The position numbers were made by a program, and so were the translations under genes. Below are positions 1-10,622 of a stretch of 35,604 nt of DNA, piece by piece; position 1 is the stretch's first letter; every line of letters starts with the position of its first letter. The notes beneath the pieces are model-generated. The model did no database searches, was not told the DNA's origin, and was given only the letters and a program-made list of their open reading frames with translations. Source of the DNA: an uncultured Prevotella sp. (GTDB lineage Bacteria > Bacteroidota > Bacteroidia > Bacteroidales > Bacteroidaceae); assembly GCA_945869265.1 (NCBI GenBank), contig CAMBOI010000031.1:1-35604 (forward strand), written 5' to 3'.

Positions 1-2
1 TT

Positions 3-497
3 GATGAGGAGTACAAGGAAGACATCTTCGTAGGCTATCGCTGGGCTGACCAGCATAAGCTGACACCTCTTTTCCCATTCGGACACGGCTTGAGCTATAC
101 AACCTTTGAGTATGGCAAGGCAAAGATAGAGGCTTGTGATGCATCGCTTCAGTCTACAGTCAGCAATGCCGCAAACCAGTCTGCGGATATTCCTCTTTAT
201 AAAGTCCGCCTTACACTTCGCAACACGGGCGCGCGCTCAGGTGCGGAGACTGTGCAGCTGTATATCCGTGATATGAAATCATCGGTAGTCCGTCCAGTAA
301 AAGAACTGAAAGATTTCCGGAAGGTGGTTCTGGAACCAGGCGAGACTCGTGAAGTGGAATTCAGCATTACCCGCCAGCAACTGAGTTTCTATGATGATGT
401 TAGAGGCGAGTGGATAGCAGAGCCCGGAAAGTTCGAGGCATGGATTGGCTCCTCTGCTTCGGATATAAAGTCGAAGGTGCCGTTTGTGTTGAGATGA
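3..497 (+). CDS. GH3 beta-glycosidase, C-terminal fragment (cut by window edge)
   Basis: Only the last 164 residues are inside the window; the reading frame is open from base 3 and the true start lies upstream. The visible part begins at the end of the GH3 C-terminal alpha/beta domain (VGYRWAD near residues 10-16) and contains the GH3 hallmark FPFGHGLSYTTFEYG followed by a fibronectin type III-like domain that ends the protein (VQLYIRD, RPVKELKDF and the closing EAWIGSSASDI). The TTG near base 90 is an internal leucine, not a start. The family hydrolyses terminal beta-linked glucose or xylose; the catalytic residues are outside the window, so the substrate cannot be judged. The next gene is a second GH3 with a very similar C-terminal domain, so the two form a tandem pair. 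Confidence 0.93.
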   Translation, partial: DEEYKEDIFVGYRWADQHKLTPLFPFGHGLSYTTFEYGKAKIEACDASLQSTVSNAANQSADIPLYKVRLTLRNTGARSGAETVQLYIRDMKSSVVRPVKELKDFRKVVLEPGETREVEFSITRQQLSFYDDVRGEWIAEPGKFEAWIGSSASDIKSKVPFVLR

Positions 498-539
498 GTA
501 TTTAATGATGTAAGTTTATGTAAAAATATTAAATATTAT

Positions 540-570
540 TTTGGTGTGACGAGATAATTTGATATTTTTG
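540..570 (+). promoter_or_regulatory. Bacteroidota-type promoter for the second GH3 gene
   Basis: TTTG at 540-543 and TATTTTTG at 563-570 fit the Bacteroidota -33/-7 pattern with a 19-base spacer. The ATG of the GH3 gene follows 21 bases after the -7 box. This suggests that the second GH3 can be transcribed independently of the first. Confidence 0.7.
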
Positions 571-591
571 CAAAAGAATAACTAAAGACCT

Positions 592-2886
592 ATGAAAAGA
601 ATTTCTGTGATTACGGCAGCCTTGCTTGCTGCTTTGTCGGTATCAGCCCAGAAATTACCGATGAGAGAATATGTTGACAACCTGATGTCGAAAATGACAT
701 TGGATGAGAAGATAGGGCAGTTGAATCTTCTTCCGGGAGGTGACGTTACTACGGGTGCCGTTATGAACAGTCCTTTGGCACAGCTTGCTGCCGAAGGCAA
801 GCTTGGTGCCGTGTTGAACTTCAAGGGACAGGATAAAGTTCGTGAGCTTCAGGCGGTGGCTGTAAAGAAAAGCCGGCTTGGCATTCCGTTGCTTATAGGT
901 CTTGATGTCATCCATGGCAACCAAACAGTCTTCCCAATACCTTTGGCACAGTCGTGCTCATGGGATCTTGCTGCTATTGAGGAAGGTGCCCGCATCGCTG
1001 CCAAGGAGGCTACGGCGCAAGGCATCAACTGGGTGTACAGCCCCATGGTGGACATTTCTGTGGAGCCACGCTGGGGACGTGTGGCCGAGGGCGCTGGTGA
1101 GGATCCTTATCTTGGAAGCCGTGTTGCCGAAGCACTGGTGCGTGGCTATCAGGGTAACTATGGCAAAGAGAACGCCATGGCCTGTGTAAAGCATTTTGCT
1201 CTTTATGGTGCTGCTGAGGCAGGTCGTGACTATAATACCGTAGACATGAGCCGTGTGAGGATGTTCAACCAGTATCTCCCTCCCTATAAGGCTGCTGCCG
1301 ATGCTGGTGCAGGCTCGTTCATGTCGTCGTTCAATGTTGTTGACGGCATTCCGGCTACGTGCAACCGCTGGCTGCTTACCGACCTTCTGCGTGACAGGTG
1401 GTCATATGATGGTTTCGTGGTTACTGACTACGGATCGATAGGTGAGGCTTGCATTCATGGTCTTGGGGATTTATCTACGACAAGCGAGCTGGCAATAAAG
1501 GCTGGCACTGATATGGACATGTGCTCGAAGGCGTTCATAGACAAGCTACGCGGCCTTGTTGAGAGTGGGCGTGTAGGTATGGACGATATAGACCGTGCAT
1601 GCCGTAGGGTGCTTGAGGCAAAATACAAGCTTGGCCTCTTTGCAGCCCCATACCGCTTCTGTGAGCCAAAGCGCCTGAAGACGGACCTCTATACCGAAGA
1701 ACATAGAATGGCAGCAAGGGAAATGGCTGCCAAGACGTTTGTACTTCTAAAAAATGAAGAAACATCGGTCGGCGGCCGAAGGGAAAGCCAATGTTCGCCT
1801 GTTCTTCCTCTGAAAAAGCAAGGAAAGATTGCCCTTATAGGTCCTCTTGCTGACAACCGTACCAATATGGTCGGTTGTTGGTCTACCGCCGATACCCCAG
1901 AGCTGTATTCAACATTGAAGGAGGCTATGGAACGTGCCGTTGGCGACAAGGCTCAGGTGGCCTTTGCCCAGGGATGCAATATCTATGCAGATGAGGCTAC
2001 ACAGAATGGAGCATCTTTCGGTCGCCACATACCACGTGTTGACGATGCTCAGGCTAAGGCAGAGGCTTTGCGTGTGGCAGCTGATGCTGATGTCATTGTT
2101 TGCGCAATGGGTGAGATGGCCGAGATGAGCGGTGAAAGCTCGTCACGTACAGATCTTACGCTTCCTGACGTGCAGATGGCTTTGCTGAAAGACCTTGTTG
2201 CTACAGGTAAGCCTGTTGTGCTGCTCAACTTCTCTGGTCGTCCAACCATTATGTCGTGGGAAGCTGAGAATGTAACGGCCATAATGAACGTGTGGTTTGG
2301 TGGCTCTGAGACAGGTGATGCCATCTGTGATGTGCTCTTCGGTGAGAAGTCACCATCTGGCCGTCTGACCATGACAATGCCAAAAACGCTCGGTCAGATA
2401 CCTATCTATTATAACCATCTCAACACAGGCCGGCCTGTACCAGCAGGAACGCCGGTATTCCGTAAATATCAGAGCAACTATATCGACGAGCGCAATGAGC
2501 CACTCTATCCCTTTGGCTATGGATTGAGCTACACCACGTTTGAGTATGGGAAGCCCCAGTTGAGTGGCACAACGATGCAGGCCGATGGCAAGATTACCCT
2601 TACGGTCAACGTGAAGAACACTGGCAAGTATGATGCTGACGAGGTGGTTCAGCTTTACATCCGTGACTTGGCAGCTTCCATCAGTCGTCCTGTCAAGGAG
2701 TTGAAGGGCTTCGAACGTATATCGCTCAAGGCAGGAGAGAGTCGTGATGTAACCTTTGATATTAACGTTGACATGCTGAAGTTCTACAACAGCGACTTGC
2801 AGTATGTGGCAGAGCCTGGCGACTTCGAGGTGATGGTCGGTGCTAATAGTCGTGACGTACAGACCTTGAAATTCACATTGCAATAA
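592..2886 (+). CDS. GH3 family beta-glucosidase / beta-xylosidase (BglX-like)
   Basis: 764 residues, the usual length for a secreted BglX-type GH3 enzyme. A Sec signal peptide (MKRISVITAALLAALSVSAQ) sends it to the periplasm. The N-terminal TIM-barrel carries the nucleophile in GFVVTDYGS (Asp279). The C-terminal alpha/beta domain carries the acid/base in MSGESSSRTDLTLP (Glu515). A fibronectin III-like domain follows the motif FGYGLSYTTFEYG (from about residue 640). The family removes non-reducing glucose or xylose from beta-linked oligosaccharides; glucosidase and xylosidase activity cannot be separated from sequence alone. The start is the ATG 21 bases after a good promoter. The DUF6377 regulator begins only 6 bases after the stop, so the two are probably co-transcribed. 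Confidence 0.95.
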   Translation: MKRISVITAALLAALSVSAQKLPMREYVDNLMSKMTLDEKIGQLNLLPGGDVTTGAVMNSPLAQLAAEGKLGAVLNFKGQDKVRELQAVAVKKSRLGIPLLIGLDVIHGNQTVFPIPLAQSCSWDLAAIEEGARIAAKEATAQGINWVYSPMVDISVEPRWGRVAEGAGEDPYLGSRVAEALVRGYQGNYGKENAMACVKHFALYGAAEAGRDYNTVDMSRVRMFNQYLPPYKAAADAGAGSFMSSFNVVDGIPATCNRWLLTDLLRDRWSYDGFVVTDYGSIGEACIHGLGDLSTTSELAIKAGTDMDMCSKAFIDKLRGLVESGRVGMDDIDRACRRVLEAKYKLGLFAAPYRFCEPKRLKTDLYTEEHRMAAREMAAKTFVLLKNEETSVGGRRESQCSPVLPLKKQGKIALIGPLADNRTNMVGCWSTADTPELYSTLKEAMERAVGDKAQVAFAQGCNIYADEATQNGASFGRHIPRVDDAQAKAEALRVAADADVIVCAMGEMAEMSGESSSRTDLTLPDVQMALLKDLVATGKPVVLLNFSGRPTIMSWEAENVTAIMNVWFGGSETGDAICDVLFGEKSPSGRLTMTMPKTLGQIPIYYNHLNTGRPVPAGTPVFRKYQSNYIDERNEPLYPFGYGLSYTTFEYGKPQLSGTTMQADGKITLTVNVKNTGKYDADEVVQLYIRDLAASISRPVKELKGFERISLKAGESRDVTFDINVDMLKFYNSDLQYVAEPGDFEVMVGANSRDVQTLKFTLQ

Positions 2887-2892
2887 TAAACT

Positions 2893-4545
2893 ATGCGATG
2901 TTTGTTAACCCTTTTGATGTCGGTAGTGTCATTTTATGTGTTTGCTGACAATGAAGAACTTTACCGAAGCCTGGACGAAGCAATCGTCCAGGCTCCGGAC
3001 TTTGTGAAGAAACGCGAACAGCGGATTGATGTTATCAAGCAGCGACTTCAAAACGTTGCAAATGATGAGGAACGTTATCTGCTGACGTGCAATCTCTTTA
3101 ATGAATATATGCCATACAAGAGCGATTCTGCCGCAAAGTATATCTATGAAGCAATTCTTCTTGCCGAGAAAAGAGGCAACAAGTCGCAATTGTGTCATAC
3201 GCGTTCTCTATTGGCTTTCCTTTGCTCGTCAACAGGACAGTATGTCGAGTCAAAGCAAATTCTTGACTCCACAGATATCTCAGGTGTTGACAGAGAGGCA
3301 CTTGGACAATTCTATAAGTCGCTTGCACATGTATATGGCGAGATGGCATATTATAGCAATATCCCCAAGCTGAAGAACGAATTCTTTGCAAAACAGGATG
3401 AATATACTGAAAAAATATATGAGACACTCCCTCCGTCCCACGATTTCTACCTACAGTGTAAGGAGCAGGAGTGCTATAAAAAAGGAGATATAGAAGGAGC
3501 CCTTCGCTACAACGACAAGCGACTGGAAAATGTCAGTCCCGACAGTCATGAGTTTGCTATTGTGGCATTCTATCGCACTATGGATCTCCGTATGGCGGGA
3601 AGGCCAAAGGAGGCGCTGTCATGGCTTACCAAGTCTGCCATCTGTGACGTCCACAATGCAGTGATGGACCAAGGCTCGTTGTGGGAGCTTGCCAATCTGC
3701 TTGCTCAGGAAGGACAGCTTGAGCGTGCCCGCGTATATATCAATTTTGCATGGGAATGTGCCAATACTTATAGCACTCACATGCGTAGTTGGCAGATTTC
3801 CCCTATACTGTCGAGTATCGACCGGCAATATCAGAATGAGATAGAGCATACTAACTCTATGCTGACAAACATGACAATTGCGGTAAGCATTCTATTGCTC
3901 ATCCTTGCGGTATTGCTCCTGTATGAATATCGCCGTCGTCGCCAGTTGAAGGAAGCACATAATGAGTTGAGCAAAAAGAATGCTCAGACGAAGAATCTTA
4001 ACGACGAACTTCTTCAAGCTAATCTCGCGCTTGACGACACCAACCGACAGTTGAAGACCCTTATCAGTCAGCTTAATGAGCAGACAAGGGTTAAGGAGGT
4101 GTATGTAGGACGCTTCATGAGTTTATGTTCCGACTATATTGATAAGATTGATGATTTTCGTAAGCGTGTTAACCGTATGGTTAAGGGGCGTGAATACGAG
4201 GAGCTATATCGATTGACAAAATCCACCGACATGAAGTCGCAGGAGATAGATGACCTATGTGCCAATTTCGATAACGCCTTCCTTCATCTATTCCCCAATT
4301 TTGTTGCTGACTTCAATAATCTTCTTATTCCAGAGGAACGTATGGAGGTGCCGGGAGAATACAAGTTGAACACCACTTTGCGCATCTTTGCTCTCATCAG
4401 ACTTGGTATTGAGGATAGTTCGAAGATTGCCAAGTTCTTGCATTATTCCGTAAATACGATCTATAACTATAGGGCTCGTGTCAAGAGTATTGCTGTCACT
4501 CATAGGGATGATTTTGAAGTGAGAGTGAAACAGATAGGTATGTAA
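2893..4545 (+). CDS. Membrane-anchored regulator with TPR-like sensor part and C-terminal helix-turn-helix (DUF6377 type)
   Basis: 550 residues. A signal peptide (about 1-18) is followed by a helical, TPR-like region that should face the periplasm, one transmembrane helix at about 327-346 (MTIAVSILLLILAVLLLYEY), a positively charged stop-transfer stretch (RRRRQ), a coiled-coil (about 355-405), and a C-terminal domain ending in a LuxR-like helix-turn-helix (about 495-535; LGIEDSSKIAKFLHYSVNTI). This is the layout of the Bacteroidota DUF6377 family, which are thought to sense a periplasmic signal and act directly on DNA or RNA polymerase; no experiment assigns a ligand. It lies 6 bases behind the GH3 gene, so sensing of a GH3 product or substrate is a reasonable inference. 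It has no kinase or receiver domain, so it is neither a classical nor a hybrid two-component protein. Confidence 0.85.
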   Translation: MRCLLTLLMSVVSFYVFADNEELYRSLDEAIVQAPDFVKKREQRIDVIKQRLQNVANDEERYLLTCNLFNEYMPYKSDSAAKYIYEAILLAEKRGNKSQLCHTRSLLAFLCSSTGQYVESKQILDSTDISGVDREALGQFYKSLAHVYGEMAYYSNIPKLKNEFFAKQDEYTEKIYETLPPSHDFYLQCKEQECYKKGDIEGALRYNDKRLENVSPDSHEFAIVAFYRTMDLRMAGRPKEALSWLTKSAICDVHNAVMDQGSLWELANLLAQEGQLERARVYINFAWECANTYSTHMRSWQISPILSSIDRQYQNEIEHTNSMLTNMTIAVSILLLILAVLLLYEYRRRRQLKEAHNELSKKNAQTKNLNDELLQANLALDDTNRQLKTLISQLNEQTRVKEVYVGRFMSLCSDYIDKIDDFRKRVNRMVKGREYEELYRLTKSTDMKSQEIDDLCANFDNAFLHLFPNFVADFNNLLIPEERMEVPGEYKLNTTLRIFALIRLGIEDSSKIAKFLHYSVNTIYNYRARVKSIAVTHRDDFEVRVKQIGM

Positions 4546-4574
4546 TATGCCTCAATAATCACAAAAAAACTTAA

Positions 4575-4629
4575 TATTCCGTGCAAAGTTACGTATTTAT
4601 AGAAATATAATGTAACTTTGCACAGAATA
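4575..4629 (+). promoter_or_regulatory. Palindromic promoter region of carB
   Basis: An 18-base inverted repeat with one mismatch (4575-4592 and 4612-4629, 19-base loop) sits upstream of carB. The right arm contains the -7 box TAACTTTG at 4613-4620, and the left arm contains the same box on the other strand (4584-4591). No good TTTG -33 element is visible at the expected place. The palindrome may be an operator overlapping the promoter, or a back-to-back promoter pair. Confidence 0.6.
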
Positions 4630-4664
4630 TACGTTTAGTAACAACAACAACCAATAAAAGAAAT

Positions 4665-7600
4665 ATGAAAAAGAAACTCACAAAGGTGCTCGTACTCGGT
4701 TCGGGTGCACTAAAAATCGGACAGGCAGGAGAGTTTGACTACTCGGGTTCGCAGGCATTGAAAGCTCTGCGCGATGAGGGTATATCATCAGTGCTTGTCA
4801 ATCCGAACATTGCCACTATCCAGACATCTGAAGGTATTGCCGACAAGGTGTATTTCCTTCCTGTGAACACCCACTTCGTCACAGAGATTATCCGCAAGGA
4901 ACGTCCGGATGGTATCTTGTTGGCTTTCGGTGGACAGACAGCGCTCAACTGCGGAACTGAACTTTATCAGAATGGAACACTCAAAGAGTTTGGTGTCGAG
5001 GTATTAGGTACGTCGGTTGAGGCTATCATGAACACCGAGGATCGTGACCTCTTCGTGCGTAAGCTCAATGAGAAGGAACTGAAGACACCGGTGAGTCAGG
5101 CGGTGGAGAATATGGAGGATGCTCTTGCTGCAGCCAATCGTATTGGATTCCCTGTAATGATTCGTTCGGCATACGCCTTGGGAGGTCTAGGTTCGGGTAT
5201 CTGCCGCAATGAGGCTGCTTTCCGCGAATTGGCAGGAAGCGCATTCACCTTTGCCCCGCAGATTCTTGTAGAGGAGTCGCTAAAGGGATGGAAGGAGATT
5301 GAGTTTGAGGTAATCCGCGATGCCAACGACCACTGCTTTACCGTGGCTTCGATGGAAAACTTCGACCCGCTCGGAATACATACCGGTGAGTCGATTGTTG
5401 TGGCTCCCACATGTTCGCTCACTGATGAGCAGGTGAAGATGCTTCAGGAGATTTCAATCCGTTGCGTGCGCCACCTTGAGATAGTGGGTGAGTGCAATAT
5501 CCAGTTTGCCTTCAATGCAATTACTAATGACTATCGTATCATCGAGGTAAACGCCCGTCTGTCGCGTTCTTCCGCCCTTGCTTCCAAGGCAACAGGTTAT
5601 CCTCTCGCTTTTGTTGCTGCAAAGATTGCCCTTGGTTATACCCTCGACCAGATTGGTGAGATGGGAACCCCCAACTCGGCATACGTAGCTCCGCAGCTCG
5701 ACTATATGATATGCAAGATTCCCCGTTGGGACTTGACCAAGTTTGCCGGAGTGAGCCGTCTTATCGGTTCGTCGATGAAGTCGGTTGGCGAGATTATGGC
5801 AATAGGTCGCTCGTTTGAGGAGATGATACAGAAGGGATTGCGCATGATTGGTCAGGGAATGCACGGATTTGTGGGTAACGACCACACCCGTTTCGACAAT
5901 CTCGACGACGAACTGCAGAACCCCACCGACTTGCGTATCTTTGCTATCGCTCAGGCTCTCGAAGAGGGATATACCGTGGAGCGCATCGAGGAATTGACCA
6001 AGATTGACGTGTGGTTCTTGGAGCGTCTGAAGCATATCGTTGACATCAAGCACGAACTACAGAAGTATAACTCGCTCGAAGAACTGCCCGACACCCTGCT
6101 TAAGGAGGCAAAGATTGCGGGATTCTCCGACTTCCAGATTAGCCGTTTCGTGCTGAAGCCTAAGTCGGGCAATATGGAGAAGGAGAACGCACAGGTGCGC
6201 CGTCATCGCAAGAGCCGTGGCATACTGCCCGCAGTGAAGCGCATCAACACTGTGGCTAGCGAGCATCCTGAGTTGACTAATTATCTGTATATGACTTACG
6301 CCGTGAGCGACTCCGATATCGATTTCTACAAGAATCAGAAGTCGGTGGTGGTGCTTGGCTCAGGTGCATACAGAATCGGTTCGTCGGTAGAGTTCGACTG
6401 GTGTTCGGTGAATGCCGTGAATACAGCCCGCAAACTTGGATATAAGTCGATAATGATAAACTATAACCCTGAGACAGTATCTACCGACTATGACATGTGC
6501 GACCGTCTATACTTCGACGAACTGTCGTTGGAGCGTGTGCTCGACATCATCGACTTGGAGCAGCCTAAGGGAGTAGTGGTGAGTGTGGGAGGACAGATAC
6601 CCAACAACCTCGCCATGCGTCTGCACAACTATGGAGTGCCTATCCTCGGTACATCCCCAATAGACATCGACCGTGCGGAAAACCGCGACAAGTTCTCGGC
6701 AATGCTCGACCGCCTGGGTATCGACCAACCGGCATGGCGCGCCCTCACTTCTTTCGACGATATCAAGAGTTTCGTGGAGCAAGTGGGATTCCCCGTACTC
6801 GTGCGTCCGTCATATGTGCTCTCGGGAGCGGCGATGAACGTATGCCACAGTTACGACGAATTGGAGCGTTTCCTCGCTATGGCAACAGAGGTGAGCAAGG
6901 AATTCCCCGTGGTGGTTTCACAGTTTATGCAGGAGACAAAGGAGATAGAGTTTGACGCCGTAGCCGACAAGGGCGAGGTGATAGAATATGCCATTTCCGA
7001 GCATATCGAGTATGCTGGAGTTCACTCTGGCGATGCCACCATGGTGTTCCCTGCACAGAACATCTACTTTTCCACTATCCGTCGCATTAAGAAGATTTCA
7101 CGCCGTATAGCCAAGGAGTTGAACATCAGTGGTCCGTTTAATATTCAGTATCTTGCCAAGGGTAGCGACATCAAGGTTATTGAGTGCAACCTGCGTGCAT
7201 CCCGCTCATTTCCCTTCGTCAGCAAGATTCTCAAGCGCAACTTCATCGATACTGCCACCCGCATCATGCTCGACGCCCCATACGAGCGTCCCGACAAGAG
7301 CGAGTTTGACATCGACCGCATCGGAGTGAAGGCTTCGCAGTTCTCGTTTGCCCGTCTGCAGAATGCCGACCCAGTGCTTGGTGTTGATATGTCATCAACT
7401 GGTGAGGTGGGATGTCTTGGAGATGATTTCAATGAGGCATTGCTAAATGCGATGATTGCCACCGGATATAACATCCCCGGCAAGAACATCCTCGTGTCAT
7501 CTGGCGGATTGAAGGGCAAGGTGGATCTGCTTGAGCCAATCAAGCAGTTGGAGAAATCAGGATATGCCATCTTCGCCACTGACGGCACTGCCAAGTTCCT

Positions 7601-7886
7601 TAAGGAGAACGGAGTGAATGCCTCCGTGGTGTCATGGCCTGATGAAGACGGTGAGAACAAGGTGATGGACATGATTGCCGACCATAAGTTTGACCTCATC
7701 ATCAATGTGCCGAAGAACCAGACGAAGCGCGAGCTCACCAATGGCTATCGCATCCGTCGTGGTGCCATCGACCACAATATTCCCCTGATGACCAACGTGC
7801 GCCTTGCCAAGGCATTCATCGAGGCCTTCTGCTCGATGAAGCTCGAGGACATCAAGATCAAGAGCTGGCAGGAGTATAACGCCTAA
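4665..7886 (+). CDS. carB: Carbamoyl-phosphate synthase large subunit
   Basis: 1073 residues, full length for the family. It makes carbamoyl phosphate from bicarbonate, glutamine-derived ammonia and two ATP, feeding arginine and pyrimidine synthesis in the cytosol. Two homologous halves are visible: the first opens with LGSGALKIGQAGEFDYSGSQ and has an ATP-grasp domain at about 130-330; an oligomerisation part covers about 400-550; the second opens with VVLGSGAYRIGSSVEFDWCS near 560 with its own ATP-grasp domain at about 680-870. The last roughly 140 residues form the MGS-like allosteric domain (ILVSSGGLKGKVDLLEPIKQ to LAKAFIEAF). The small subunit gene carA is not adjacent, so it must be elsewhere. 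It is flanked on both sides by glycosidase genes and has its own promoter, so it is a housekeeping gene between the two sugar clusters. Confidence 0.97.
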   Translation: MKKKLTKVLVLGSGALKIGQAGEFDYSGSQALKALRDEGISSVLVNPNIATIQTSEGIADKVYFLPVNTHFVTEIIRKERPDGILLAFGGQTALNCGTELYQNGTLKEFGVEVLGTSVEAIMNTEDRDLFVRKLNEKELKTPVSQAVENMEDALAAANRIGFPVMIRSAYALGGLGSGICRNEAAFRELAGSAFTFAPQILVEESLKGWKEIEFEVIRDANDHCFTVASMENFDPLGIHTGESIVVAPTCSLTDEQVKMLQEISIRCVRHLEIVGECNIQFAFNAITNDYRIIEVNARLSRSSALASKATGYPLAFVAAKIALGYTLDQIGEMGTPNSAYVAPQLDYMICKIPRWDLTKFAGVSRLIGSSMKSVGEIMAIGRSFEEMIQKGLRMIGQGMHGFVGNDHTRFDNLDDELQNPTDLRIFAIAQALEEGYTVERIEELTKIDVWFLERLKHIVDIKHELQKYNSLEELPDTLLKEAKIAGFSDFQISRFVLKPKSGNMEKENAQVRRHRKSRGILPAVKRINTVASEHPELTNYLYMTYAVSDSDIDFYKNQKSVVVLGSGAYRIGSSVEFDWCSVNAVNTARKLGYKSIMINYNPETVSTDYDMCDRLYFDELSLERVLDIIDLEQPKGVVVSVGGQIPNNLAMRLHNYGVPILGTSPIDIDRAENRDKFSAMLDRLGIDQPAWRALTSFDDIKSFVEQVGFPVLVRPSYVLSGAAMNVCHSYDELERFLAMATEVSKEFPVVVSQFMQETKEIEFDAVADKGEVIEYAISEHIEYAGVHSGDATMVFPAQNIYFSTIRRIKKISRRIAKELNISGPFNIQYLAKGSDIKVIECNLRASRSFPFVSKILKRNFIDTATRIMLDAPYERPDKSEFDIDRIGVKASQFSFARLQNADPVLGVDMSSTGEVGCLGDDFNEALLNAMIATGYNIPGKNILVSSGGLKGKVDLLEPIKQLEKSGYAIFATDGTAKFLKENGVNASVVSWPDEDGENKVMDMIADHKFDLIINVPKNQTKRELTNGYRIRRGAIDHNIPLMTNVRLAKAFIEAFCSMKLEDIKIKSWQEYNA

Positions 7887-7951
7887 AAGACTTGTTTGTA
7901 TCTCAAATAAATGGGATATGAAACGTAGTTAAAAGTATATGTTACAATTTT

Positions 7952-7990
7952 GGGGTGCAAAGTCGGGAATTATTCCTAACTTTGCACCCT
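7952..7990 (+). promoter_or_regulatory. Palindromic promoter region of the GH43-CBM6-CE1 gene
   Basis: The -7 box TAACTTTG is at 7977-7984 and a TTTG lies at 7949-7952 (24-base spacer, longer than usual). The box is the right arm of an inverted repeat with half-sites GTGCAAAGT (7955-7963) and ACTTTGCAC (7979-7987). The same half-sites occur upstream of carB, there with 10 more bases between them. The start codon of the enzyme follows 36 bases after the box. Confidence 0.55.
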
Positions 7991-8005
7991 GAATATTTAA
8001 TGTAA

Positions 8006-10510
<2,505 letters not shown>

Positions 10511-10515
10511 TAGAG

Positions 10516-10550
10516 AAACGGGGATTTATTTCCCCGTTTTTCATTTTTCT
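10516..10550 (+). terminator. Rho-independent terminator after the GH43-CBM6-CE1 gene
   Basis: A perfect 9-base stem AAACGGGGA (10516-10524) / TCCCCGTTT (10531-10539) with a 6-base loop is followed by TTTCATTTTT. It lies 6 bases after the stop codon. Confidence 0.85.
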
Positions 10551-10561
10551 CCGACTTATTC

Positions 10562-10592
10562 TTTGTCGTTTCATATAAAATGATTACCTTTG
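10562..10592 (+). promoter_or_regulatory. Bacteroidota-type promoter for the GH2 gene
   Basis: TTTG at 10562-10565, a 19-base spacer and TACCTTTG at 10585-10592 fit the consensus well. The position of this box excludes the longer reading frame that starts at 10590 and supports the ATG at 10623. Confidence 0.75.
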
Positions 10593-10622
10593 TGCCATAA
10601 TCTAAAAACTGCCCATTACGAT

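Noticed and set aside
10590..10622. Longer start for the GH2 gene at 10590
   Set aside because: It overlaps the promoter -7 box (10585-10592), so it would lie before the transcript start; the ATG at 10623 begins a proper signal peptide.
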